Notes: generated from the letters alone by a model not told the origin. A stretch of DNA of 29,979 nucleotides from Aliivibrio salmonicida LFI1238 (GCF_000196495.1 NC_011314.1:1-29979); one strand, 5' to 3'. Counted from the first letter of the stretch, positions 7,180 to 14,910 are shown. Made by a program: numbers and translations.

Positions 7180-7492
7180 CTTAATGTTCTGCTCTTTGTT
7201 TTTCTTAAATATTTATTTAATTATTTATATAAATACAAAGTACTAATACGTTAGTACTCATAAGCGCAGCCGTGTATTCGTAGCCTTTATTGTGCTTTTT
7301 TTTAAGGATAATTTATTGCACTACCTTTATTGTGGATAACAAAATTAATCCACAGCCACACGAAAGTAAGCCAAAAACAACGATAATTATTGTAGTTAAT
7401 CAGATAAACAGGTAAAAATAGGGGTAAAAATCAGGCTCTATGAATTTTAGATGTGAGAATGCCTCCGCTTTCGCGGATACGTTTAATCATAG
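7180..7492. other. Candidate plasmid replication origin (oriR)
   Basis: Directly downstream of repA, as in IncFII plasmids. It contains an AT-rich stretch (about 7195-7240), a perfect palindrome AGTACTAA-TACG-TTAGTACT at 7239-7258, and a perfect DnaA box (TTATCCACA, complement of 7331-7339). A second near-match lies at 7345-7354. In R1-type replicons RepA acts in cis on an origin downstream of its gene with a single DnaA box, so position and content agree. No RepA-binding sites could be identified. Confidence 0.6.
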
Positions 7493-8320
7493 TTAATGAG
7501 GGGCAGGATGTGGCAAGTAAGCATCAAAGACAGCAGTAACACTTTGAGCTACATTATTGAGCTTATCCGCGTTAAATACTTCTTGTACGCCATTGGCAAG
7601 GGTTCGGAACGATACCCAAGAGAAACGTAAGCCTTTTTTCTCTTGACGCTTACGAGACGCAATAATGAGTTGGCAAATATTGCTGTAACGAACCACTTTC
7701 AAGTCACTAAAGAAACGCTCAGAGAACTGTTTATACGCAGGGGCACTACGAATAGTCCCTTCTTTCAGATCGACACAAACGTTGATACGCTCACTGTGAA
7801 GATAACCAGCGCGCTTCAAGTATGAGATCGCTTTAGCGAACGATTTAGGCGAAATAAAACGACCAAAGCGCAACGCATAATCTTCTTGTAAGTGATCATA
7901 ACTGATCGTTTTTAGCCCAGCTTCCGTTGGTAAACCAATGCGGCCACCAATGAGATCAGTATTTACAATGATACATGCAAGTACGTTAGCAACGAGTCGT
8001 CGGCATTGAATATTATTAACGCCTTCACCTCCCCACGCATTTAATGCAGGGAAACGGTTCGGGTTAGCTATAAATTCTTCACACGATTTTAAAATACGTG
8101 CGTATTCAGGCGGCAAGATTTCCCATTTGCCACTGCGCAGCAAACGACGAGAGCGAAAATCGAATTTAAAAGGGGTCTTAGGCTTCTTTTTGTTTTCATC
8201 AGCAACAACAGAACGATGAAGTTCAATCAGCTCATGCTTACGATTTTTACGTTTAGAACGATATTCAGCATCATATTGTTTTTTGATTTGAATTTTAGAG
8301 AGAAGATCAGAAATGCTCAT
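7493..8320 (-). CDS. repA: IncFII-type RepA replication initiator
   Basis: 275 aa from the ATG at 8320 (MSISDLLSKIQ), with GAGG 9 nt upstream; several in-frame ATGs lie further up to 8353. A basic N-terminal segment is followed by the IncFII_repA signature region: FDFRSRRLLRSGKWEILPPEY, then FPALNAWGG, RIGLPTEAGL and the SPKSFAKAISYLKRAGYL helix-wing unit. Initiates theta replication, probably in cis, at the origin just downstream. In the family, synthesis is limited by an antisense RNA acting on the leader; the 8548-8583 hairpin is a candidate part of that circuit. No leader peptide overlapping the start was found. Confidence 0.85.
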   Translation of the reverse strand: MSISDLLSKIQIKKQYDAEYRSKRKNRKHELIELHRSVVADENKKKPKTPFKFDFRSRRLLRSGKWEILPPEYARILKSCEEFIANPNRFPALNAWGGEGVNNIQCRRLVANVLACIIVNTDLIGGRIGLPTEAGLKTISYDHLQEDYALRFGRFISPKSFAKAISYLKRAGYLHSERINVCVDLKEGTIRSAPAYKQFSERFFSDLKVVRYSNICQLIIASRKRQEKKGLRFSWVSFRTLANGVQEVFNADKLNNVAQSVTAVFDAYLPHPAPH

Positions 8321-8547
8321 GAGACACATCCTCATCATAACGTCTGATAGCATAAGCTAAGGCATTACGGTGATAGGAATTGCGTCTTTGTGTTATGGGT
8401 TGCCAGAGGCAACATTGAAATAAGTTCATCTTTAGATTCTCAACAGTTTATAGGGCTGTTTAAGTGTCACCTCAAACATTGATAACTAATCTATAGGAAA
8501 AGATCACAAAGATCAACCGATTGTTATTTCAACAAATTTTAAGTATA

Positions 8548-8583
8548 AAAAAAGCCGACCCTGTTGAGGTAGTCGGCTTTTTT
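8548..8583. terminator. Strong hairpin with T/A tracts; terminator or antisense RNA end
   Basis: AAAAAAGCCGAC (8548-8559) pairs perfectly with GTCGGCTTTTTT (8572-8583) around CCTGTTGAGGTA. It works as a terminator in either direction. It sits about 230 bases upstream of repA, where IncFII plasmids carry the copA antisense gene ending in a terminator stem-loop. A TTGTTA (8521) and TATAAA (8544) pair with 17-bp spacing precedes it on the + strand. It may therefore be the 3' end of a short antisense RNA, or simply the terminator for the leftward repressor gene. Confidence 0.7.
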
Positions 8584-8743
8584 ACGAATGCTGTATAGTT
8601 AGATTGACAGTCTAACACACTCTAGCTTAAAAAATACACTACATAAGAAACTATGTAGTAGTGTGCTATGTAATGCACTTTAAATTAAGTTAGGCCTATT
8701 ATATCCATAATATGTATTATTATAAAGTACATTTTAGTCAATT
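8584..8743. other. Structured AT-rich region downstream of the repressor gene
   Basis: Contains a stem CTACATA-AGAAAC-TATGTAG near 8640-8660, with ACACTA and TAGTGT extending it, followed by a related TGTGCTATGTAATGCAC. No ORF. It could be the 3' UTR of the repressor transcript or part of replication control. Confidence 0.35.
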
Positions 8744-9361
8744 TCAGTTAAGTTTCGTTGAATGCCAAATAACTTGTCCAATAATATTTAAATCATCCAA
8801 TTCAGAAAATTTATACATTTCATCTTTATATTCTTTATTGTAGCTCGTAACTATCAAATGGTTTTTCTCATATGAGATCAATTTCACTCGAAGTAAATCA
8901 TCTTGTCTAAATACATACATATGACCATCAATAATATTTTTACTTTGAGTGTCAACTACAAGAATGGAACCATCTTTAAGCACAGGCTCCATTGAATCAC
9001 CGCTAGCGGTTAGTGATACTAGATGTTCAATATTTGACACCTGTAAATTTTCAATATCTACATACGTATAAGTTTCAGAATCATTAATAATACCTAAACC
9101 AGCAGCGACTGATACATTATAAAATGGAACCGATACTACACGGGGACAACGATCATCTATTTCGCCTCCCCCTTTCAAATATTCATAAGTCGTATCAAAA
9201 AACGTAACTATCGATAATAAATTTTTATTCTTTGGTTGCGCTTTTCCAACTTCCCATTGAGAAATGGTAGATTTTGTAACATTTATTTTCTCAGCTAAAG
9301 ATTCTTGCGAAAGTCCTTGATTTAATCTTAACGACTTAATTCTTTCGCCAATTGTTGTCAT
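8744..9361 (-). CDS. CI/LexA-type repressor: XRE HTH plus S24 autoprotease
   Basis: 205 aa. Residues 1-60 are an XRE helix-turn-helix (GLSQESLAEKINVTKSTISQWE). Residues ~75-200 are a LexA/CI-like S24 peptidase domain: cleavage dipeptide Ala87-Gly88 in VSVAAGLG, nucleophile Ser123 in SGDSMEP, and general base Lys160 in LLRVKLIS. It should self-cleave when RecA filaments form, linking its targets to DNA damage. GGGAG sits 6 nt before the ATG. No Cro-like partner is adjacent; the divergent RHH gene at 9539 is the nearest candidate target. A dyad and 10-bp repeats between the two genes are likely operators. Confidence 0.9.
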   Translation of the reverse strand: MTTIGERIKSLRLNQGLSQESLAEKINVTKSTISQWEVGKAQPKNKNLLSIVTFFDTTYEYLKGGGEIDDRCPRVVSVPFYNVSVAAGLGIINDSETYTYVDIENLQVSNIEHLVSLTASGDSMEPVLKDGSILVVDTQSKNIIDGHMYVFRQDDLLRVKLISYEKNHLIVTSYNKEYKDEMYKFSELDDLNIIGQVIWHSTKLN

Positions 9362-9382
9362 TTCTAACTCCCGAATCTAAAG

Positions 9383-9415
9383 AAAATAGCTAATTTTTTA
9401 ATTATTAGCTATTTT
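9383..9415. promoter_or_regulatory. Candidate repressor operator dyad
   Basis: AAAATAGCTAAT (9383-9394) and ATTAGCTATTTT (9404-9415) form a perfect 12-bp inverted repeat with a 9-nt spacer, 21 bases upstream of the repressor start. Position suggests autoregulation; the binding protein is not shown by sequence. Confidence 0.55.
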
Positions 9416-9442
9416 TTGTCGATTTTTGTCGATTCTTGTCTA
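9411..9442. repeat. 10-bp helically phased direct repeats
   Basis: Three consecutive decamers, ATTTTTTGTC, GATTTTTGTC and GATTCTTGTC, then TA. One-turn spacing places the TTGTC motif on the same DNA face, as with cooperative regulator sites. It lies between the repressor and the 55-aa RHH gene, next to the 12-bp dyad. Confidence 0.55.
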
Positions 9443-9538
9443 TTTTAAACTTTACAATGTTCAATTGTTTAATTATCATCCTTACTAATGATCATCCATA
9501 CAGTACTTTTTACAGGCTGAAACCCTCAAGGTTATTGA

Positions 9539-9706
9539 ATGAGCAAAAACAAAAAGCAAGGAGCTATCGGTCTTTGGTTTGAACTCGATAAAGAGACAAA
9601 TCACTTACTAAAACTTCAAGCTGAAAGAAATGGACGCAGTAAGCGCGCAGAAGCCCTTGCTATCGTCAAAAAAGACATTCAACAAAAACTAACTAATATC
9701 CGTTAG
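9539..9706 (+). CDS. 55-aa ribbon-helix-helix (Arc/TraY-like) protein
   Basis: Starts MSKNKKQGAIGLWFELD with AAGG 7 nt upstream. The sequence has an Arc-like beta strand (GAIGLWFELD), then helix 1 (KETNHLLKLQAERNG) and helix 2 (RSKRAEALAIVKKDIQQKL), the order expected of an RHH DNA-binding protein. Its stop lies inside a strong terminator. It is divergent from the S24 repressor, so it may be part of that regulatory switch, or be a relaxosome accessory; there are no tra genes nearby to decide. Confidence 0.65.
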   Translation: MSKNKKQGAIGLWFELDKETNHLLKLQAERNGRSKRAEALAIVKKDIQQKLTNIR

Positions 9707-9717
9707 TTTTCTTTTTT
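9685..9717 (+). terminator. Intrinsic terminator of the RHH gene
   Basis: AAAACTAAC (9685-9693) and GTTAGTTTT (9702-9710) form a perfect 9-bp stem followed by CTTTTTT. A second small stem, AGATCCA-CTTTT-TGGATCT, follows around 9724-9742. The stretch 9743-9951 shows no convincing gene. Confidence 0.8.
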
Positions 9718-9951
9718 GAATGAAGATCCACTTTTTGGATCTATCGCTCTTTAACAATTAATGCCAAGGCAGATCATCTACCAGACTATTCGCGTGTGAA
9801 CGTCAAGACTCTATTTTTGCTGATCAACGACAAATGCCCATAATAATTTGTCAGTGTCCAAAGGACATATCACCCCCTAATTTTGGCTGGGTAATCAATG
9901 TATCCGATTGATTGTAATGTGAGTGGATTTTCTTTTTTCAAAGGAATTAAT

Positions 9952-10176
9952 GTGAAAGCATTTAGAAAAAACAGAGTAGATAAAGCGATCCAGTTAGCTG
10001 AGCATCCCACTTGCTGCGTACTGCATTGGTACTGTGATACCAATGGCAATGTAGTTAAGAGATTTACACAAATTAAACCTTATCAAACCTTAATCAGAAA
10101 GGACGTGTATGAAAATGACACCCACCGAAATACGCGAAGCCGTTTTTATCATATCCCTCATGCGAGAAGGCCATAA
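9952..10176 (+). CDS. Hypothetical protein, ~74 aa
   Basis: I chose the GTG at 9952 because AAGGA lies 7 nt upstream; an ATG at 9898 would add 18 residues without a ribosome-binding site. The first 50 residues look protein-like (AFRKNRVDKAIQLAEHP, then VLHWYCDTNGNVVKRF). The last ~20 overlap the next gene in another frame and look non-coding, so the true 3' end may be lost by a frameshift. Function unknown. Confidence 0.4.
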   Translation: MKAFRKNRVDKAIQLAEHPTCCVLHWYCDTNGNVVKRFTQIKPYQTLIRKDVYENDTHRNTRSRFYHIPHARRP

Positions 10177-10279
10177 ACCACGCCCCGAACGGATTGATGG
10201 CGAAGCAAAAAAACGCATTGATGACTCAACGATGCACATAGCATCACAAGCTCACTCAGCGATAAATACTTGGTTTTAG
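10109..10279 (+). CDS. Small hypothetical protein, 56 aa
   Basis: Starts MKMTPTEIREAVFII with AAAGGA 5 nt upstream and ends ...SAINTWF. Helical and amphipathic, with a RPERIDGEAKKRIDD segment. It overlaps the previous ORF by 68 bases in another frame; of the two, this one is more protein-like there. Function unknown. The stretch 10280-10514 has no gene but holds an SOS-box-like palindrome at 10429-10446. Confidence 0.5.
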   Translation: MKMTPTEIREAVFIISLMREGHKPRPERIDGEAKKRIDDSTMHIASQAHSAINTWF

Positions 10280-10428
10280 TGCGTGACAACCACTAAAGAA
10301 AACCCGTCTGTTAATGGTCAAACCATTCGTGAAGCCAACACGTAACACTGCATACTCAAACTAGGGAATAAGTCTTGTAACACTCAGGTGTGTCTATTGG
10401 CAGTAGGCAGAAAAACAGCAAGCATCCC

Positions 10429-10446
10429 TACTATGTATATACAGTA
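10429..10446. promoter_or_regulatory. Imperfect SOS-box-like palindrome
   Basis: TACTATGTATATACAGTA: the right half matches a LexA box, but the left CTG is missing and the spacing is shortened. It lies about 70 bases before the 10515 gene. It could be a degenerate LexA site or a promoter element only. Confidence 0.25.
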
Positions 10447-10514
10447 TCCAAGTATTTATCGCTGAGTGAGTTTCTTCTCTTATCAAATAAGGTAATAACA
10501 CCATTCAATACGCC

Positions 10515-11087
10515 TTGTTCTTAGTCGGTGAAAAAGAGCAGCACAGACCATTACTGGATATGGCTGAACTTCACGCCCTTAACGCGACACTTTCAGACAT
10601 CACCGAAAGTGATAAAGATGAATCTCAATTTGTGCAAAAACTGGTTTATGGTCGCTATAAACCTCAACCAGATTTTCATTTTCCACGCAGTGAAGTAAAG
10701 CGTCATATCAATAGTGCGATTGGTTTTTGTTTAGCCCATATATCAAATACTCACGTCACTTATTTAAATCTTGATGATATTGAATTAATCGACGTAAACT
10801 TAACCGCCAGTTGTGGGCATTGCCCAACACCACACAAAACCAATGACATTCCTTTCGCTACCTTAATTTCTTGTTCTTCTGACTTTGAACTTAATAAGCG
10901 AGGGGCAGCAAAAACTGTGTTTTTACGTTGTCATAATGTGGATGTACAAACTGACTTACTTAATCGTATGGGACTGTTTGCCTTTATCTGTGAAGAGCGT
11001 AATTATTCGTCGCCAGTCACAAAGGACAATTGGACATCACGTATTGATTACCGACGTGCCACCAAAAGGGCACAAGAATTAAGATAA
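10515..11087 (+). CDS. Hypothetical protein, ~190 aa
   Basis: The first possible start is a TTG at 10515; an ATG at 10560 (MAELHALNATL) is an alternative. Neither has a strong Shine-Dalgarno, although AAGG lies around 10489. A soluble protein with a helical N-terminal part and a CGHC-type pair in the middle (TASCGHCPTPHK) plus further cysteines, which may bind metal. A DWTSRIDYRRATKRAQ-like basic tail closes it. I do not recognise the family. The next gene begins 10 bases later, suggesting an operon. Confidence 0.55.
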   Translation: MFLVGEKEQHRPLLDMAELHALNATLSDITESDKDESQFVQKLVYGRYKPQPDFHFPRSEVKRHINSAIGFCLAHISNTHVTYLNLDDIELIDVNLTASCGHCPTPHKTNDIPFATLISCSSDFELNKRGAAKTVFLRCHNVDVQTDLLNRMGLFAFICEERNYSSPVTKDNWTSRIDYRRATKRAQELR

Positions 11088-11097
11088 GGATTAGTTT

Positions 11098-11370
11098 ATG
11101 AAACACTGCGTTTTACTTCCAGTAATGGCGTTTCTTTCATTTTCCGTACACGCTGAGCTTGTGAATGTGTCGTATGATTTCTCAAACGAGCAACAATACC
11201 AATCCACCGTATTGTTGCCAACCTCTGAGTCGTGGGAATTATCGACTGTTGTCGATAAACAGGTCATTACTCAATGGGAAAAAGGGCTTGATAGTGAGTT
11301 TAAGCCTGTTTATCACATTGTATCGGAAGGCGTGAATATCACGGCCAAGCCCATTAATAATGAACAATAG
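11098..11370 (+). pseudogene. Secreted small protein gene truncated by IS insertion
   Basis: The product begins with a signal peptide (MKHCVLLPVMAFLSFSVHA, cleavage after the second Ala) and continues as a beta-rich periplasmic domain of about 70 residues. Its TAG stop lies inside the IS91-family element: the GAA codon and first C of CAA come from the target GAAC, the rest from the IS. The native C terminus is therefore lost. Joining the flank after the IS gives short continuations of 8 to about 40 codons depending on the junction, so the loss may be small. It sits 10 bases after the 10515 gene. Confidence 0.6.
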
Positions 11371-12800
11371 GCGCCTACGGCGCAAATCAAAAGGACTCAA
11401 CCTCTTCCATTGTTGCCAATAAATCGTTTATCCTATCGCCATGCACGCATATAAACCCCTGAAACAATTATTTAATAGTCAAAATAACTGGCTTAAATTT
11501 CTTCATAATAACAAAGCTAACCTAAGAGCGGTCGTGATTGAAAATGTCACAAAGATGCTGTCCTGTGGGACAGCGGCTTTTGGCTCTCGCGAATATCATT
11601 GTTGCAACCCTGACTGTACCCATATCAAATATATTCACCAAACCTGTAAATCTCGAGCGTGCAGTAGCTGTGGCATGAAAGCCACAGAGCGATGGATACA
11701 AAAGCAACAACATGTCTTCCCTGAATGCGAATATCAACACATCACCTTTACCCTTCCAAACACGCTATGGCCTATCTTTCGTCATAACCGTTGGCTGTTA
11801 AATAAATTATTCAAATGTGCTGCAAACATTCTGCTGGGATGGGCAAAAGATAAAGGAATAGATGTCGGTATCTTTTGTGCTCTTCATACTTACGGTCGAA
11901 AACTGAATTGGAATACGCACTTACATTTATCGGTCACTCGTGGGGGAATTTGTGAACGTACCGGTTTATGGAAACCCATTTACTTCCAAATGAAAACGAC
12001 AGAGCCTTGTTGGAGAGCGGCTATCGTCAGTTTATTGGGTAAGGCTTATTATGAGCTTGATTTATCAAGCGAAGAATGCCCCTATATCCGTAATAAAACG
12101 GATTGGTCACGCTTTTTAAGCAGTCAATATAATCGTCGTTGGAAGCTTCATTTTGCTAAAAAGACAAATAATGTAAAACCGACGATGAACTATCTTGGTC
12201 GGTATTTAAAACGGCCCCCGATTTCAGCGTCACGTTTAAGTCATTACGCCAAAGGCGGAATGATAACGTTTAATTATTTAGACCATCGAACAGGAACAAC
12301 AGACAGCCTAACATTATCACCAGAAGAGATGATAAGACGGATAGTAGAGCACTATCCTGATAAACATTTCAAGATGATCCGATACTACGGTTTTTTATCA
12401 ATGCGTCATCGTGGAGAAGCTCTGCCTAGAGTTTATGCAGCTTTAGGTATGACAATAGAAGCTGAGCCGAAAATGCCAGGGTATGCCGCAATGTTAAAAG
12501 GATATGTAAAAGTAGATCCGTACGAATGTATTTTATGTGAAAGTCGTCTGGTGTTTACGAATTTCCGAGTCGGAAATTCGGTCAATGATTTAGTCACCCA
12601 TGCGATAGTTCAGTCAGAATTGAGGGCAGCATAATAAGGTTTGTAGGATAAGTGTATCTAAAACTCATGAAATAGGGCTAAAACAGTTATAAAATCCCCG
12701 ATAATTATATTTTCGATACCTTTTAAAAAAACAGCGATGGTGAAATTGGCTTTTTTAGACGGGCCAATGCTAACTCAGCAACATTCAAATTCCTTACCTT
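11366..12800 (+). mobile_element. IS91-family element, copy A (1435 bp)
   Basis: Ends were set by comparison with copy B (20950-22384, also 1435 bp) and the left part of copy C. Identity stops abruptly on both sides. The left end begins AATAGGCGCCTACGGCGC directly after GAAC, the tetranucleotide favoured by IS91-type transposases. All three copies have GAAC there and no terminal inverted repeats or target duplication, as expected for HUH rolling-circle elements. Confidence 0.92.
11441..12634 (+). CDS. tnpA: IS91-family HUH transposase
   Basis: 397 aa. An N-terminal zinc-binding region (paired Cys from about residue 42 to 77, including CCNPDC and CSSCG) is followed by the Y2 transposase domain. 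The HUH motif is NTHLHLS with His160 and His162, and the two catalytic tyrosines Tyr251 and Tyr255 lie in NYLGRYLKRP. It nicks one strand and drives rolling-circle-like transposition. The reading frame is intact, so copy A can probably move. It differs from copy B at one residue noted near the C terminus (MRHRGE versus MRRRGE). Confidence 0.95.
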   Translation: MHAYKPLKQLFNSQNNWLKFLHNNKANLRAVVIENVTKMLSCGTAAFGSREYHCCNPDCTHIKYIHQTCKSRACSSCGMKATERWIQKQQHVFPECEYQHITFTLPNTLWPIFRHNRWLLNKLFKCAANILLGWAKDKGIDVGIFCALHTYGRKLNWNTHLHLSVTRGGICERTGLWKPIYFQMKTTEPCWRAAIVSLLGKAYYELDLSSEECPYIRNKTDWSRFLSSQYNRRWKLHFAKKTNNVKPTMNYLGRYLKRPPISASRLSHYAKGGMITFNYLDHRTGTTDSLTLSPEEMIRRIVEHYPDKHFKMIRYYGFLSMRHRGEALPRVYAALGMTIEAEPKMPGYAAMLKGYVKVDPYECILCESRLVFTNFRVGNSVNDLVTHAIVQSELRAA

Positions 12801-12976
12801 TAAACCTAAGTATAATAAGCTCTAACTGTTCTTTCTGTGACAACATACTCGATCCATCCTTACAAAAATACTATGCCGTTATTTACTGTACAGTTAGTAT
12901 ATTACATTCGTTAAATTATATATAGCAAAAAACGTCGCTATAGCCAAATACTATAGATAAAATTTCAACGCATAAT

Positions 12977-13063
12977 TCGAACTTATCCATCATATCCACA
13001 TAAGGATAACTGGAAACCGTTAGAATTATTTCCAGCCTATTGTGGGTATGTGGGTAAGTTCGA
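12977..13063. other. 87-nt nested inverted repeat (structured DNA or RNA)
   Basis: Three stems nest: TCGAACTTATCCA with TGGGTAAGTTCGA (one G-T pair); CATATCCACA with TGTGGGTATG (one G-T pair); CTGGAAA with TTTCCAG around a 12-nt loop. A TGAGCC-TTTA-GGCTCA hairpin follows at 13065-13080. No ORF explains it. It lies between the IS right end and the ardC terminator. Candidates are a small RNA, a folded single-strand DNA site (recombination or priming), or a remnant of another element. Confidence 0.55.
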
Positions 13064-13115
13064 GTGAGCCTTTAGGCTCATTGTGGCGAGGCGAAGAATG
13101 AGTCTCGCACGCAAA

Positions 13116-13137
13116 AAACCAGTCCGAAGACTGGTTT
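13116..13137 (-). terminator. Terminator of the ardC-like gene
   Basis: AAACCAGTC-CGAA-GACTGGTTT is a perfect 9-bp stem with a tetraloop; on the leftward strand it runs into six T residues. It lies just downstream of the 13144 stop. Confidence 0.88.
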
Positions 13138-13143
13138 ATCAAT

Positions 13144-14130
13144 TTACGATTTAAGTAGCCATTGATGCGCTTTACTCGCTTGACTGGCAGCTTTAAAAAT
13201 GAATTTCTTATCATTATTTAAACGCTCTAACCAACTTGCAATATAACTTTCATGCTGAACATCCCCTACTATTCCCAAATCTGCACAACAAAATTCTGCG
13301 CCTAACTCTGCAATTAATTCTTCAAACGCATAATCTTTTGACCCAAATCCATTTTTTAAATCACGGTCTAAACGGGTTTTATGACCTGTTGAATGAACCA
13401 ACTCATGCCATGCCGTCGCATAATAATCATAAGAAGAATTAAAACGGTCAACCATTGGCAATGTAATTTCGTCATGAGCTGGTGAATAAAAAGCACGAAC
13501 GCCACAATGATTAATTGTCATGTTAGTATTTTTAATCGCATTTTCTACGTGGTTCAACGTCACAAACTCGTTTTTCTCTCTACTTTCTTTCACCATCGCC
13601 ACTGGTTTTTCGATGTTGTCCACTTGATCAATGTTAAACACCGTGAAGGTTTTTAACATTGGAATGGTTTCTATTTTTCCGTCTTCGTTTTCTTTTTCCC
13701 AACTTTTGTAATACACAATAGTTGTACCTTTTTGTCCTTTAATAACGTTTCCGCCTAGCTCGTTGGCTTGCTTGTATGTCAACCAGTAAGGACTTGTAAA
13801 ACCTTTCTCTACCGTTTCACTCCAAAGCAGTAAAATATTTACCCCTGAATAATTTGTTTTTGTTTTAAAGTTCATCGGTAACATTGAACACTCATTAGTT
13901 CTATCCCACGGACATGCCCACGGTTTCACTCCATTTTCTAACGCAGCAATAATGCGATCAGTTACCATTTGATAAATGTCTTTAGAGACTCTAACCACCG
14001 CACGTTTTCTACTTATTTTACGCTTTTTACCCATTTCATTTTTGCTTGAGTCTGACTGCTCAAACGAGGATACGTTTGTCGCTTCTGTTTCTTTAGTGAT
14101 TGTTGAGTTGATAGCTGTTGAGTAAGTCAT
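13144..14130 (-). CDS. ardC: ArdC-type antirestriction protein
   Basis: About 328 aa from the ATG at 14130 (AGGA 9 nt upstream); an ATG at 14163 is also in frame. The N-terminal ssDNA-binding ArdC domain begins KDIYQMVTDRIIAALENG, with PWACPW and NYSGVNILLLW. The C-terminal zincin-like domain has HELVHSTGH (His253, Glu254, His257 in the long form) and a downstream EELIAELGAEF that supplies a third ligand. ArdC-type proteins coat incoming single-stranded plasmid DNA and protect it from restriction; TraC1-type primases share the fold. Its position beside hok and oriT-like repeats fits a leading region. Confidence 0.87.
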   Translation of the reverse strand: MTYSTAINSTITKETEATNVSSFEQSDSSKNEMGKKRKISRKRAVVRVSKDIYQMVTDRIIAALENGVKPWACPWDRTNECSMLPMNFKTKTNYSGVNILLLWSETVEKGFTSPYWLTYKQANELGGNVIKGQKGTTIVYYKSWEKENEDGKIETIPMLKTFTVFNIDQVDNIEKPVAMVKESREKNEFVTLNHVENAIKNTNMTINHCGVRAFYSPAHDEITLPMVDRFNSSYDYYATAWHELVHSTGHKTRLDRDLKNGFGSKDYAFEELIAELGAEFCCADLGIVGDVQHESYIASWLERLNNDKKFIFKAASQASKAHQWLLKS

Positions 14131-14163
14131 GGCTGTTTTTCCTGTGGTTAAGTGAGTTTTCAT

Positions 14164-14850
14164 CTTCGTCGTCGCCTGACTGTTCGATTTCTTGCCATCG
14201 TTCTATTGGACAAGGGCGCGAAGCGTTTATATACCCTTGTCCAATAGGTTGTGGTGAGAAACGATTTACAGGAAGTTGCGAGACGATATGAAAAGTCACC
14301 CATAGGAAAAACAATGACGCAATGAAACCGCTATCGACGATTACAAGAACAAAGAAACAGAAGTGAAAGCCGTTGATTTTGCTTTGGCACTGGCTTTTGA
14401 TATTGTTTTGCGTTGGGGGGAATAACGACAGGAACCTACTAGCCGTTAGAAACTCAGTTTCTTTACGGATAAAGGTTATCGGAGGACGAGCAACGCGAGG
14501 AAATGACCCTTTTTCGACAGAAAAAAACGCCCTAAATAAAAAATATAAACACGATAATTGAGCGTTAAAACGGCAATAAAAACAGGTTATCGCTAGAAAA
14601 CATATGTAGCAAATTACGACACTATAGGAAATTACTACATATTATTTAATGAGGGATAACGGTAAATATAAGAAATAAAACGAGCAAAAAATGACGGTAT
14701 ATATGAAAAGCTAGGATTTGCTAAAGCGTTTAAGGTAGAATGTCTGCGGGTGCTTTTGGCTATCAACCGAAAGCATAACGTAAGTTTTGTAGACGGTAGA
14801 TAACTAAAAACCCCGAAAGTAAATTTTCATTCACTAACGAGGCTTTAGAT
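14164..14850. other. Gene-poor region with oriT-like inverted repeats
   Basis: Two features stand out. CTATTGGACAAGGG (14203-14216) and CCCTTGTCCAATAG (14234-14247) form a perfect 14-bp inverted repeat with a 17-nt loop. CCGTTAGAAACT-C-AGTTTCTTTACGG (14443-14468) is a near-perfect hairpin followed by ATAAAGGTTATCGGAGG. A hairpin just before a nick site is typical of oriT in mobilisable plasmids. Short ORFs of 73 and 62 codons here lack ribosome-binding sites and overlap the repeats. The 3' end (from about 14740) is the hok mRNA leader. Confidence 0.35.
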
Positions 14851-14860
14851 ATGTACTTCA
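14790..14860 (-). ncRNA. Predicted Sok-like antisense RNA (approximate extent)
   Basis: The leader block at 14811-14843 closely resembles the mok leader of plasmid R1 recalled from the literature: CCCCG, AAGT, AATTTTCATT and CGAGGC occur in the same order and spacing. In R1 the Sok antisense RNA is transcribed opposite this block and blocks mok, and thereby hok, translation. I could not place its promoter or ends with confidence; coordinates are approximate. Confidence 0.45.
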
Positions 14861-14910
14861 ACAATACGGATCTTAGTCTCTATTTTAATAAGAGGCAAGT
14901 AAAATGCTAA
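14851..14910 (+). CDS. mok: Mok-like leader peptide overlapping hok
   Basis: A 19-codon ORF (MYFNNTDLSLYFNKRQVKC) with GAGG about 8 nt before its ATG. Its TAA overlaps the start of the hok-like gene in another frame (AAAATGCTAA), giving translational coupling as for mok/hok in R1. The peptide itself is shorter than R1 Mok and its sequence is probably unimportant; its translation should control hok. Confidence 0.6.
   Translation: MYFNNTDLSLYFNKRQVKC

Noticed and set aside
11522..11740. 72-codon reverse ORFs inside the IS91-family copies
   Set aside because: They occur identically in all three copies only because they are antisense shadows of the transposase.
12737..12925. 62-codon ORF crossing the IS right end
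   Set aside because: It starts inside the IS and runs into the flank; it is explained as IS tail plus a possible continuation of the interrupted gene.
12977..13063. Integron attC site
   Set aside because: It has nested stems but lacks the GTTRRRY/RYYYAAC core ends, and no integrase gene is near.
14093..14314. 73-codon minus-strand ORF
   Set aside because: It overlaps the ardC start and covers the 14-bp inverted repeat; no ribosome-binding site and unnatural composition.
14373..14561. 62-codon plus-strand ORF
   Set aside because: It overlaps the oriT-like hairpin, has no ribosome-binding site and matches no family I know.
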